NCBI RefSeq assembly: GCF_018599185.1 | Contig: NZ_JAHFVL010000003.1 | Location: 372,001 to 436,000, forward strand | Direction of reading: 5' to 3' | DNA length: 64,000 bases | DNA from: Rhodanobacter sp. LX-99 | Lineage (GTDB): Bacteria; Pseudomonadota; Gammaproteobacteria; Xanthomonadales; Rhodanobacteraceae | Part shown: positions 47,293-56,204 of the stretch, in pieces | How the letters are laid out: each line of letters begins with the position of its first letter | How positions within the stretch are numbered: the first letter of the stretch is position 1 | The notes under the pieces: generated by a model | Databases searched by the model: none | What the model was told of the DNA's origin: nothing | What the model saw: the letters and a program-made list of their open reading frames with translations, nothing else | Position numbers and translations under genes: made by a program

Positions 47293-48614
47293 CCGTTCGA
47301 CTTCAACTGCCACGCCGGCTGCACCTGGGCGGCGCGCCAGGTGGGATACAGCGCGGCGATCAAGCTGGCAGCCACCGCGACCAGCACGGTCAGCAGGAAC
47401 AGCGACGCATCCAGCCGCGCCAGCCGGGCGATCTCCGGCTCGAACACTTTGATGATGCCGGCCATGCCCAGCGCCGTCAGCAGCAGGCCCAGCACGCCAC
47501 CAGCCAACCCGATCGCCGCCGCCTCGGTCAGGAACTGGCGATAGATCGCCCCGCGCGACGCACCCAACGCGCGGCGCACGCCGATCTCCGGCGCGCGCCG
47601 CATGAAACGGGCCAGCATCAGGCCGACCACGTTGACGAGGCAGATCAGCAAAAAACTCACCGAGACGATCAGCGACAGCGCCGATGTCTTCGGCACTACT
47701 TTCATCATGTGCAGCCACTGCCCAACATCGGACAGGCGCACGTTCGGCGGCCAGGTAAAGCGGCCGAAGCGTTGCTGTTCGGCCGCGTAGTTGCGCAACC
47801 AGTCGCGGTAATGCTCCACGTCAGCGCGCTGGGGCAGCTCCACCCATGCGGCGATCCACGCGCATTCACTGCGCAGGATGCTGTCCCAATTCGGCAGGTA
47901 AGAATCGACCGAGTTTGTGCTGCAATAGAAGTTGGTGCTGGCAGCTTTCTGCAAGTCGATGGCGCGACTGAACGGAACGTAGAGCTGCCGCGGATGGCTG
48001 AAGGGATACCACGTGCTGCTCACATCGAAGAAGCGCGGGCTGGGATTCCAGTCGTCCAGCACGCCGACGATGCGATAGTTGTGCGTGTCCAGGTTGATCT
48101 CGCGGCCCACGCTGTCGGCGCCGCCGAACAGCTTCCGGTTGAGCGCGCTGCTGATCACCACTACCGCGGCGCGTTGATCGTCGTCGCTGGCCGACCAGCC
48201 ACCGCCGTAACGGAACGGCGCATCGAACATCGCGAAGAAGTCGTGGCTGACCGCGTCGCCCTCCTGCGAAGACGGCAGGTGTTGCGCGTCACCCGGCAAT
48301 ACCGTCCACTTGCTGCCGTAGATCAACACCTGCCGCCGCGCCTGGCGCGCGTGCAGCAACGCCACGGCGTCGGTGTAGCTGAGGAGCTGCGGTGGCTCGC
48401 CCTTCCAGTTGTGCGCCGGCCCGAAGTTGTCAATCTGCGGCACGAACAGCTGGTTCGACTTCCACGGGATCGGGTCGGCCGCGGCAGCGCGAAACACCGC
48501 GAAGCTGACCATGCAGGTGGCGACGCCGCAGCCCATCAGCACCACCACCAGCGCGGTCAGCGCCTTGCTGCGGCGGAAGCTGCGCAAGGCCAGATCAAGG
48601 TAGTACGCGAACAT
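47289..48614 (-). CDS. MacB/FtsX-type permease (first of pair)
   Basis: This 441-residue protein has the same topology: N-terminal helix MFAYYLDLALRSFRRSKALTALVVVLMGCG, a long periplasmic domain (about 45-315), then three C-terminal helices. The MacB signature is RRAPEIGVRRALGASRGAIYRQFL. GGGAGGACA lies just before the ATG at 48614; longer in-frame extensions overlap the hybrid kinase and are rejected. It follows the hybrid kinase by 32 bases. No MacB-type ATPase or MacA-type adaptor gene occurs in the window, so the pair needs an ATPase from elsewhere. Confidence 0.88.
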   Translation of the reverse strand: MFAYYLDLALRSFRRSKALTALVVVLMGCGVATCMVSFAVFRAAAADPIPWKSNQLFVPQIDNFGPAHNWKGEPPQLLSYTDAVALLHARQARRQVLIYGSKWTVLPGDAQHLPSSQEGDAVSHDFFAMFDAPFRYGGGWSASDDDQRAAVVVISSALNRKLFGGADSVGREINLDTHNYRIVGVLDDWNPSPRFFDVSSTWYPFSHPRQLYVPFSRAIDLQKAASTNFYCSTNSVDSYLPNWDSILRSECAWIAAWVELPQRADVEHYRDWLRNYAAEQQRFGRFTWPPNVRLSDVGQWLHMMKVVPKTSALSLIVSVSFLLICLVNVVGLMLARFMRRAPEIGVRRALGASRGAIYRQFLTEAAAIGLAGGVLGLLLTALGMAGIIKVFEPEIARLARLDASLFLLTVLVAVAASLIAALYPTWRAAQVQPAWQLKSNG

Positions 48615-48646
48615 CCCTGTCCTCCCGGTCGTCGTATCCGCGCGGC

Positions 48647-50284
48647 TCACGCATCGGCCGCGTTGCCGGCCGCATCCAACGCCTTGCGCAAGGTGCGCAG
48701 CAGCACCTGGGTGGTGACCGGCTTGTCGATCACGTAGAGGTGTTCCAGCGGTGGCAATTCGTGCAGGTCCGGCACGGCGCCGGGGCGCGCCAGCAGGATC
48801 ACCGCGCCGCTGTAGCCCTGCTCGATCAGCGCGGCCAGCGTGCGCACGCCGGTGAACAGGTTCATGTCCGCATCCAGCACCACCAGGTCGGGCAGGCCGC
48901 CGGCCTCGATCCACTGCAGCGCGGCGGTACCGCTCTGGCTGGCATGCGCCTGGTAACCGTAGGCGTCCAGCGTGTCGGCCAGCAGGGACAGCTGGCCGGC
49001 CTCTTCCACCACTACCAGCACGCGTTCGGCGGCGCCTTCCAGGTCGTCGCCATCGTCCAGTCGATCGCCGTCCGCCACCGCTTCCTCCAGCGGGAAATAC
49101 AGGTCGAAGCGGGTGCCGCGGCCCGGCTCGCTGTCCACCCGCATCACGCCGCCATGGCTGTCGACGATCCGCTTGCACGACAGCAGGCCGAGCCCGGTGC
49201 CGCCCTCCTTGGTGGTGAAGAACGGCTCGAATATCTGATCGAGCACGGCCTGATCCATGCCGGGGCCATCGTCGATCACGCTGATGCACAGGTAGCGGCC
49301 CGGCCGCGACTGCTGCTCCGGCAGGAAGAAGTCCGCCGCCAAGGGCGTCTGCGCCGCCTCGACGCGCAGATGGCCGCCGTCCGGCATGGCCTGGATCGCG
49401 TTCAGGCACAGGTTGAGCAGGCATTGCTGCAGTTCGGTGTGGTTGCCCTCGAACGACAGCTCGGGGTCGTCGATGACCAGTTCCATCGACACCGCGCGCG
49501 GCACGCTGCCCTGCATCAGCAGGCCGAACGCGCTGAACAGCGCGCCCAGCCGCACCTGCTCCGCGCGGCGCGCTCCGCGCGCGAACGACAGCATCGAGTG
49601 CACCATGTCCAGGCCGCGCTTGCCGCAGTCGCGCACCAGCTTGCCCAGCCGCGCCAGGCGCGGGTCGTCCTGGTAATCCTGCAGGCTGTCGCCGGCCAGC
49701 AGCAGCGGCTGCAGCAGGTTGCGCAGGTCGTGGCTCAAGCCGCCGGCGAGCATCGCCAGGCTCTCGAAACGCTGCGCGCGGATCAGCTCCGCCTCGGAGC
49801 GGCGGCTGGCCCGGCGCGCTTCGGCCTCGCTCAGCGCGCGGCGCACCGCGCTGGCCAGCCGGGCCGGGTTCTGCTTCAGGATGTAGTCGGTGGCGCCGTT
49901 GCGCAGCGCCTCGATCGCCGCCTCCTCGCCCAGCGTGGCGGAGACGAAGATGAACGGCAGGTCCTCGTCGCGCTGGCGCAGCAGGTCGAGCGCATGCTGG
50001 CCGGAAAAGCCGGGCATGCTGAGATCCGACAGCACGATGTGCGGCCTGAACTCGGCCAGCGCGGCGAGGAAGCTCGCCTCGTCGTCGACCAGGCGTACTT
50101 CGTAGCTGATGTGGTCCGCATCCAGTTCGGCCAGCACCAGCTCGGCGTCGAGCTGGCTGTCTTCGACCTGCAGCACCCGAATGATCGGCATCGCCCGTGA
50201 TTGCCGGTTTGGCATGTGGTTCACCGCCGCTGCTCCTGCATCGTTCCCGGCGCTCGCAAACAACCTGCGGACTGCACGGATCAC
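48647..50284 (-). CDS. Hybrid sensor kinase, REC-HisKA-HATPase-REC
   Basis: This 545-residue soluble protein has no membrane segment. The N-terminal receiver (about 32-150) has VLQVEDSQLD and acceptor Asp in VLSDLSMPG. The kinase core is GGLSHDLRNLLQPLLLAG with phospho-His, NLCLNAIQAMPDGG, DDGPGMDQ and GGTGLGLLSCKRIV. The C-terminal receiver has LVVLDADMNLFTG. I use the GTG at 50284, preceded by AAGGGG; ATGs at 50215 and 50191 are alternatives. It lies 25 bases after the response-regulator gene. It probably takes phosphate from that protein or from the upstream kinase. Confidence 0.88.
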   Translation of the reverse strand: MIRAVRRLFASAGNDAGAAAVNHMPNRQSRAMPIIRVLQVEDSQLDAELVLAELDADHISYEVRLVDDEASFLAALAEFRPHIVLSDLSMPGFSGQHALDLLRQRDEDLPFIFVSATLGEEAAIEALRNGATDYILKQNPARLASAVRRALSEAEARRASRRSEAELIRAQRFESLAMLAGGLSHDLRNLLQPLLLAGDSLQDYQDDPRLARLGKLVRDCGKRGLDMVHSMLSFARGARRAEQVRLGALFSAFGLLMQGSVPRAVSMELVIDDPELSFEGNHTELQQCLLNLCLNAIQAMPDGGHLRVEAAQTPLAADFFLPEQQSRPGRYLCISVIDDGPGMDQAVLDQIFEPFFTTKEGGTGLGLLSCKRIVDSHGGVMRVDSEPGRGTRFDLYFPLEEAVADGDRLDDGDDLEGAAERVLVVVEEAGQLSLLADTLDAYGYQAHASQSGTAALQWIEAGGLPDLVVLDADMNLFTGVRTLAALIEQGYSGAVILLARPGAVPDLHELPPLEHLYVIDKPVTTQVLLRTLRKALDAAGNAADA

Positions 50285-50309
50285 TGTGTCCCCTTGCCTC
50301 GTCGTTCGT

Positions 50310-50756
50310 TCATTCCTGTTCGGGCGCCTGGTTGAGCACCGCCCAGAACTGTCCCAGCGTGCGCACCGCATCGAAGAACTGGTCCACGTCGACCGGCTTG
50401 ATCACGTAGGCATTGGCGCCCAGGTCCCAGCTGCGCGCCAGATCGCTTTCCTCGCGCGAGGACGACAGGATCACCACCGGGATCCGCCGCAGCTTCTCGT
50501 CGGCGCGCATCGCGGTCAGCACGTCCAGCCCGTTCATGCGCGGCATCTTGATGTCCAGCAGCACCACCGCCGGGTCGCCCGGGTCGCGCGAAGCCCACGC
50601 ACCGCGGCAGTGGAGATAGTCCATGCATTCCACGCCGTCTTCCACGTGCACCACCGGGTTGGCCAGGTGCGCCTCGCCGAGCGCGTCCATCGCCATCTCG
50701 GCGTCGGCCAGGCTGTCTTCGACCAGCAGGATGGTACGCAGGTCTTTCTTGTTCAT
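50310..50756 (-). CDS. Single-domain response regulator (Rcp1-like)
   Basis: This 148-residue stand-alone receiver has acidic pair LLVEDSLADAE, acceptor Asp in VVLLDIKMPRMNG, Thr/Ser in VVILSSSREE and Lys in YVIKPVD. No output domain exists, so it should act as a phosphate shuttle or by protein contact. The form is typical of Rcp1-like receivers paired with kinases of the phytochrome or CHASE type. It lies 9 bases after the histidine kinase gene and 25 before the hybrid kinase gene, which suggests a phosphorelay. Confidence 0.92.
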   Translation of the reverse strand: MNKKDLRTILLVEDSLADAEMAMDALGEAHLANPVVHVEDGVECMDYLHCRGAWASRDPGDPAVVLLDIKMPRMNGLDVLTAMRADEKLRRIPVVILSSSREESDLARSWDLGANAYVIKPVDVDQFFDAVRTLGQFWAVLNQAPEQE

Positions 50757-50765
50757 GCTTGGCTC

Positions 50766-52547
50766 TCAGGTGCGTGCGCCGGCCGCGTCGGTGGCCGGCA
50801 GCGAAAAATGGAAATGGGCACCGCGCCCCGGCTCGGCCTCGGCCCAGACGCGACCGCCGTGGCGCGCCACGATCCGCCGCACGTTGGCCAGCCCGATCCC
50901 GTTGCCCGGGAATTCCGAAGCGCGGTGCAGGCGCTGGAACACGCCGAACAACTTGTCCGCATACTGCATGTCGAACCCCGCACCGTTGTCGCTTACCGTG
51001 AATTCGTAGTCGCCGTTGCGCCCCTGCTGCACGCTCACCGCGATGCGCGCCACCTCGCAGTGCCCGGTGTACTTCACCGCGTTGCCGAGCAGGTTCTGCC
51101 AGACCGTGCGCAGCATGTTCTCATCGCCGATCACCATCGGCAACGGCGCGATGGTCCAGACGATACGCCGATCCGACACGCCCGATTCGGCCAGCGCGCG
51201 GGCCTCGTCGACCAGCGACTGCATATCCACCGCCTGCAGCCGCAACGCACCGCGGCCGAGCCGCGAAAACACCAGCAGGTCGTCGATCAGCACGGCCATG
51301 CGCTGCGCCGAACTGGCGATCACCTCGATGTAGTGGCCGGATTTCTCGTCGACCTGGTCGCCCAGGTGCTGCTCCAGCTTGCGCGCGAACCCGGCGACAT
51401 GGCGCAACGGCGCGCGCAGGTCGTGCGACACCGAATAACTGAACGCCTCCAGTTCGCGGTTGACGTCGGAGATCTGCGTGACCTTGCCTTCCAGCTGGCG
51501 ATTGAGTTCGTTCACCTGCTGCTCGGCCAGCGCACGCGTGGTGACGTCGCTGACTGTCAGCAGCAGCGCCGGCGCGCCGCCGTCGTGCTGCTGCAGCCGG
51601 CGTGCATTGATCACCAGGTGCCGATCGATTCCGTCGACAGTGCGCTGGACCAGTTCGTAGTCCCACAGCTCACGATCGCGCAGCAGCACGTCGTTCAGGC
51701 GCTGCAGCAGCACGCTGTCGTTCCAGGCGCCTTCGCCGATCCGCACCAGCGGTTGGGAGCGCTGCCCCGGGTCCATCCCGTACAGCTCGCTGAAGGCGTT
51801 GTTCACCAGCAGGCTGTTCAGGTGCTCGTCGAACAGCGCGATCGGCTCGCGTACCGCCTGGAAGATCATCTGCGAACGCATTACCGCACGGCCCTCGCGG
51901 GTCTCGGCCAGCTGGCGCCGGCCGATCTGCCGCTCGGAAGCGATCACGATGATGGTCAGCAGAAGGATCTGCGCCAGCGCGGTGATCGAAAGCACGATGC
52001 GTCCATCGAGCGATTGCCGCGTAGCCTCCGCCTGGCGCTGCTTCAGCAGGCCGTCCTCGATCTGCACGATGCTGGCGATTTGCGCATTCATCCCGAACAG
52101 GTCGTCGGCGTCACGCAGCGACTGCCGGGCACCGCCCGGATCGCCCTGCCGCAGCCTGGCCAGCGCCTGGTTCATCAGGGTGACACGGCCGTTGACGCTG
52201 CTGACCAGCGAGCCCATCAGGGTCTGCTGGTCGGGGTTGTTGCGCGTCATCCGGCGCAGCTGCTGCAGCAGCGGCGGCACTTCCTTGACGACCTGCTCGG
52301 CGCGCGCATACGTGGCCTCGTTCACGTCGCCTGCCAGCAACCGGTAAGTCGCAGCCTCGCTGTCGTGCACGACATAGGCAACCCGGTAGGCCAGCGACTT
52401 CACTTCGGTCGAACGGGTCACCCACTCGGTGGCCCGCTCCGTATCGCGCGACCCCTGCAGCGTGACGACATACGGCAGGCCGACGATGATCAGCATCGCC
52501 AGCAGCAGGCCGGCGGTACGCCAGCGAATAATGCTTCCGGTTTTCAT
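50766..52547 (-). CDS. Membrane histidine kinase with CHASE3-like and PAS domains
   Basis: This is a 593-residue sensor kinase. Helix 1 (about 9-30) and helix 2 (about 185-205, IVLSITALAQILLLTIIVIA) bracket a helical periplasmic domain of CHASE3 type. A PAS domain (about 225-345, FQAVREPIALFDEHLNSLLVN) follows. A short coiled coil leads to HisKA EAFSYSVSHDLRAPLRHVAGFA and a HATPase with NLLGNAVKYT, DNGAGFDM and GNGIGLANVRRIV. It is the first gene of a five-gene minus-strand run (kinase, receiver, hybrid kinase, two permeases). The signal it senses is unknown. Confidence 0.92.
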   Translation of the reverse strand: MKTGSIIRWRTAGLLLAMLIIVGLPYVVTLQGSRDTERATEWVTRSTEVKSLAYRVAYVVHDSEAATYRLLAGDVNEATYARAEQVVKEVPPLLQQLRRMTRNNPDQQTLMGSLVSSVNGRVTLMNQALARLRQGDPGGARQSLRDADDLFGMNAQIASIVQIEDGLLKQRQAEATRQSLDGRIVLSITALAQILLLTIIVIASERQIGRRQLAETREGRAVMRSQMIFQAVREPIALFDEHLNSLLVNNAFSELYGMDPGQRSQPLVRIGEGAWNDSVLLQRLNDVLLRDRELWDYELVQRTVDGIDRHLVINARRLQQHDGGAPALLLTVSDVTTRALAEQQVNELNRQLEGKVTQISDVNRELEAFSYSVSHDLRAPLRHVAGFARKLEQHLGDQVDEKSGHYIEVIASSAQRMAVLIDDLLVFSRLGRGALRLQAVDMQSLVDEARALAESGVSDRRIVWTIAPLPMVIGDENMLRTVWQNLLGNAVKYTGHCEVARIAVSVQQGRNGDYEFTVSDNGAGFDMQYADKLFGVFQRLHRASEFPGNGIGLANVRRIVARHGGRVWAEAEPGRGAHFHFSLPATDAAGART

Positions 52548-52640
52548 CCCGCTCGCCGCATCGGCAGACCCACGATGGAGGGTTCCCGCCGCATTCTGGC
52601 ATGTTTCATCCGCGCCTCGCCCGGATCGCGCGGGCGCCGA

Positions 52641-54992
52641 TCATCCACCGTAATGGCTCATCGCGGCCGCCCGGTCCGCCGCCGCACGGCCCCACTCCCG
52701 GTTCGGCTCGGCCTGCATGGTGAAATGCAGTTCGCCGCCGGCCACGATTTCGCCGTGGCGCAGGTACGTGCGCTGCAGCGGCTTGCCATTCAGGGTCACC
52801 GCGCCGACGTAGGGATGCGCGTCGTCCAGCGGCGACGCGGTGATCGTGAATGTGCGGCCGTGGCCCAGGTGGATCGCGGCACGCGACACGAACGGCCGGC
52901 CGATCGCGTACTCGTCGCTGCCCGGCGTCACCGGATAGAAGCCCAGCGCGGTGAACACGTACCAGGCCGACATCTGGCCGAGGTCGTCGTTGCCGCTCAG
53001 GCCGTCGGGGCGCGGTGCGTACTGGCTGTCCATGATCTGCTTCAGCCTGGCTTGCGTCTTCCATGGCGCGCCGGCGTAGTCGTAGAGATAGGCGATGTGG
53101 TGGCTGGGCTCGTTGCCGTGCGCGTACCAGCCGATCAGGCCGGTGATGTCCTCGACGTGCTTGAAGTGCGACGGGTCGACCTTGGCATCGAACAGCGCAT
53201 CGAGCCTGGCCACGAACTTCGCGTCGCCGCCCATCGCGGCGATCAGCCCGGCCACGTCCTGCGGCACGTACCACGAGTACTGCCAGGCGTTGCCCTCGGT
53301 GTAGTCGCTGCCGTAGCCGGCGGCTTCCGGATCGAACGGCTCGCGGAACGTGCCGTCGCTCAGCCGCGCACGCATGAAGCCGGTTTTCGGATCCCATGCA
53401 TGACGCCAGTTCGCCGCCCGCTTGCCGAAGGTGACGGCGACGCCGGTCTTGCCCATCGCCTTCGCCATCTGCGCCAGCGACCAGTCGTCGTAGGCGTATT
53501 CCAGCGTCTTCGAGGCGCCTTCGGGCTCCTTGTCGATCGGCACGTAGCCGAGCTTCATGTAGTCGGCCAGGTCGCCGTACGGCGCGTAGGTGGCGCTGGC
53601 CACCATCGCCTCAAGCGCCTTGTCCGCATCGAAGCCGCGCACGCCCTTGACGTACGCGTCGGCGATCACCGGCACCGCGTGGTAGCCGATCATGCACCAG
53701 GTCTCCAGCCCCTGGTACGCCCACACCGGCAGGATGCCGAACGGGCTGGCCTCGCGCGCGGCGATCAGCGAGCGGATGAAATCGGTGCTGCGCGCGGGAT
53801 TCAGCAAGACCATCAACGGCTGCTGCGCGCGGTAGACGTCCCACAGCGACCAGGTCGAATGGAACTCGAAGCCGTCCGCGCGGTGCACCGCGTGGTCGGG
53901 CCCGCGGTACTCGCCGTTGACGTCCATGCTGAGCGTGGGCGACAGCATGGCGTGGTATAGCGCGGTGTAGAACTGCGTCTTTGCGGTCTTCGGCGCGTCC
54001 ACGTCGATCACCGCCAGCGCCCGGTCCCAGGCGGCTTTCGCCTCGGCGCGGCGCGCGTCGAAATCCCAGCCCGCGCCGTCCTTGTCCAGGTTGGCGACCG
54101 CATTCGCCTCGCTCACCGGCGAGATCGCCACCTTCACCTCCAGCGGCTGCTTCAGCTTGCCGAAGTCGAACACGCCGACCAGCGCGCGGCCGTCCTGCGC
54201 ATCGCGATCCTCGGCCTGGTTGCCCGGCCCCTTGAAGCCCTTGTAGGTGACGTCGGTCTCGCGGTTGAGCAGCTCGCGCGAGGTCATCGGCTGCGAAAAA
54301 CGCATGGCGAAGCACAGCTCCCGCCCCGGCGCCCAGCCGCGGGTGGTGCGGCAACCGGTGACGGTACCGTCGTCGTGCACGCGCAGGCTCGACCACAGCA
54401 CCTTGCCGGCGTAGTCGTAGATGCTCGGGCGCAGGTCCAGCAGCACGTGGGCCGGCTTGCCGGCCGGGAAGGTATAGCGGTGCCAGCCGATCCGGCGCCC
54501 GGCGGTGAGTTCGGCGCGCACGCCGTAGTCGCCCAGCGTCACCGCGTAGTAGCCGGCCTGCACCACTTCGCTGTCGTGCGAGAAACGCGAGCGGTAGCCG
54601 CTGCCCGGCCTGGCCGGGTCACCCGGCTCCAGCCGCACGTCGCCGGCGATCGGCATCACCAGCACGTCGCCCAGGTCCGAATGGCCGGAGCCGGAGAAGT
54701 GCGTGTGCGAAAAACCCAGGATGCTGCTGTCGCCATACTGGTAGCCGGCGGCCCACTTGTAGGCGTGCTTGAAATCCGGCATCGCGGCATCCGGCGACAG
54801 CTGGATCATCCCGAACGGCACGGTGGCGCCGGGAAAGGTATGGCCGTCGCCGCCGGTACCGATGCGCGGATCGACCGCCGCGGCGTGGCCGTCCGCACGG
54901 GTACCGGCATGCGCGCCGGCAGGTGCCAGCGCTGCCATGCCGACCGCGGCAGCCAGCAGGCGGGGAAGCACACCACAGCGTCGGATAGTCAT
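52641..54992 (-). CDS. Secreted GH92 alpha-mannosidase
   Basis: This 783-residue calcium-dependent exo-alpha-mannosidase has a signal peptide (MTIRRCGVLPRLLAAAVGMAALAPAGAHA). The N-terminal beta-sandwich starts VDPRIGTGGDGHTFPGATVPFGMIQLSPD. The (alpha/alpha)6 barrel carries YGSDYTEGNAWQYSW, with the Glu expected to be the catalytic acid, and SGNDDLGQMSAWYVF, with the Asp pair expected to supply the base. YAHGNEPSHHIAYLY is a further family motif. It releases mannose from alpha-mannosides such as N-glycans or fungal mannan; linkage preference is unknown. It is divergent from a LacI gene, and one copy of the shared operator lies 16 bases before its ATG. Confidence 0.94.
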   Translation of the reverse strand: MTIRRCGVLPRLLAAAVGMAALAPAGAHAGTRADGHAAAVDPRIGTGGDGHTFPGATVPFGMIQLSPDAAMPDFKHAYKWAAGYQYGDSSILGFSHTHFSGSGHSDLGDVLVMPIAGDVRLEPGDPARPGSGYRSRFSHDSEVVQAGYYAVTLGDYGVRAELTAGRRIGWHRYTFPAGKPAHVLLDLRPSIYDYAGKVLWSSLRVHDDGTVTGCRTTRGWAPGRELCFAMRFSQPMTSRELLNRETDVTYKGFKGPGNQAEDRDAQDGRALVGVFDFGKLKQPLEVKVAISPVSEANAVANLDKDGAGWDFDARRAEAKAAWDRALAVIDVDAPKTAKTQFYTALYHAMLSPTLSMDVNGEYRGPDHAVHRADGFEFHSTWSLWDVYRAQQPLMVLLNPARSTDFIRSLIAAREASPFGILPVWAYQGLETWCMIGYHAVPVIADAYVKGVRGFDADKALEAMVASATYAPYGDLADYMKLGYVPIDKEPEGASKTLEYAYDDWSLAQMAKAMGKTGVAVTFGKRAANWRHAWDPKTGFMRARLSDGTFREPFDPEAAGYGSDYTEGNAWQYSWYVPQDVAGLIAAMGGDAKFVARLDALFDAKVDPSHFKHVEDITGLIGWYAHGNEPSHHIAYLYDYAGAPWKTQARLKQIMDSQYAPRPDGLSGNDDLGQMSAWYVFTALGFYPVTPGSDEYAIGRPFVSRAAIHLGHGRTFTITASPLDDAHPYVGAVTLNGKPLQRTYLRHGEIVAGGELHFTMQAEPNREWGRAAADRAAAMSHYGG

Positions 54993-55007
54993 CTCGATTT
55001 CGCCCGG

Positions 55008-55021
55008 TTGGAACGATCCAA
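55008..55021. promoter_or_regulatory. Palindromic operator TTGGAACGATCCAA (GH92 side)
   Basis: This near-perfect 14-bp palindrome of the form TTGGAWCGWTCCAA with a central CG, typical of LacI-family sites, lies just upstream of the GH92 start. A second copy is at 55097-55110. Confidence 0.75.
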
Positions 55022-55096
55022 AGCGGCACGCTAACATCCGCTGCCGGACAAGGCATGTTGCGCCGCGACGTGCCCAACAGTCTTGGTAAGTTACAT

Positions 55097-55110
55097 TTGG
55101 ATCGTTCTAA
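55097..55110. promoter_or_regulatory. Palindromic operator TTGGATCGTTCTAA (regulator side)
   Basis: This second copy differs from the reverse complement of the first at one base and lies 14 bases before the LacI-family gene. Paired sites 89 bases apart could support looping and autoregulation. Confidence 0.75.
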
Positions 55111-55124
55111 CCTGGTGAAACTGC

Positions 55125-56177
55125 ATGCCGAGCCATACCCCTGTCGGGCGCAAGGTGACCCTGAACGACATCGCCGCCGGCTGCGGCGTGTCGCGCGCCA
55201 CGGTGTCGCTGGTGCTGCGCGGCAGTCCGCTGGTGAACAAGCTCACCCGTGCCCGGGTCGAGGAGGAACTGCGCCGGCAGGGCTACGTCTACAACCGTGC
55301 CGCGGCGAACCTGCGTCGGCGCACCTCGACCAGCATCGCGCTGGTGCTGAACGACCTGGCCAATCCGTTCTTCGCTGAATTCGCCGCCGGCGTGGACGAG
55401 ACATTGGCCGCCGCCGGCTTCGTCACCCTGCTCGGCTGCACCGGCGAGTCGCCCGCGCGCGAGCAGGCGGTGCTGGGTTCGCTGCTGGAGCACGGCCCGG
55501 CCGGGATCATCCTGTCGCCGGCCGAGCACAGCAAGGCGCACGACGTGCTGGCCGTGGTCGGGCGGCACGTGCCGCTGCTGCTGTTCAACCGCGAACTGGG
55601 CGGCACGCTGCCCGAATTCGCGCACTGGGACCAGCTGATGCTGGACAACCAGCACGGCGCCCGCCTGGCCACCGAACACCTGATCGCCCGCGGCCACCGG
55701 CACATCGCGTTCTTCGGCGGCCATCACGATTCCAGCTCGTGCCGGCAGCGCCACGCCGGCTACGTCGAGGCCATGCACACGGCCGGGCTGCGCACCGAAC
55801 CGTACTGGCGCATCGAATGCGCACCGACCCGACTGGACGCCGCCCACCACGCGCCCGCCCTGTTCGCCGGTGCGCTCGTCCCCACCGCGGCGGTCTGCTA
55901 CAACGACGCGGTCGCGCTGGGCCTGATGCTCGGCCTCAACCAGCGCGGCCTGCGCCCTGGCCGGGACTTCGCGCTGACCGGCTTCGACGACATCGCCGAG
56001 GCGGCGCTCGGCATGCCGCCGCTCACCACCTTGTCGGTCGCGCCGCGCGAGCGCGGCCAGCAGGCGGCGCAACTGGTGCTGCAGCGCCTGCAGCAGCCAC
56101 AGGCCGCCAGCCACCGGACCGTGGCACCGGTACAACTGATCGTTCGCGAAAGCAGCTGCCCACCACCCACCGCCTGA
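55125..56177 (+). CDS. LacI-family regulator of the mannose cluster
   Basis: This is a 350-residue LacI/GalR repressor with helix-turn-helix VTLNDIAAGCGVSRATVSLVLRG (about residues 11-33) and hinge NRAAANLRRRTS. The effector domain ends with TLSVAPRERGQQAAQLVLQRL. It is divergent from the GH92 gene and followed 27 bases later by the permease gene. Two matching palindromes in the divergent gap are the expected targets. Mannose or a derivative is the likely effector, by analogy with mannose regulators of related bacteria. Confidence 0.92.
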   Translation: MPSHTPVGRKVTLNDIAAGCGVSRATVSLVLRGSPLVNKLTRARVEEELRRQGYVYNRAAANLRRRTSTSIALVLNDLANPFFAEFAAGVDETLAAAGFVTLLGCTGESPAREQAVLGSLLEHGPAGIILSPAEHSKAHDVLAVVGRHVPLLLFNRELGGTLPEFAHWDQLMLDNQHGARLATEHLIARGHRHIAFFGGHHDSSSCRQRHAGYVEAMHTAGLRTEPYWRIECAPTRLDAAHHAPALFAGALVPTAAVCYNDAVALGLMLGLNQRGLRPGRDFALTGFDDIAEAALGMPPLTTLSVAPRERGQQAAQLVLQRLQQPQAASHRTVAPVQLIVRESSCPPPTA

Positions 56178-56204
56178 CCACACCACACTCTCCGGGGAAT
56201 CCAC

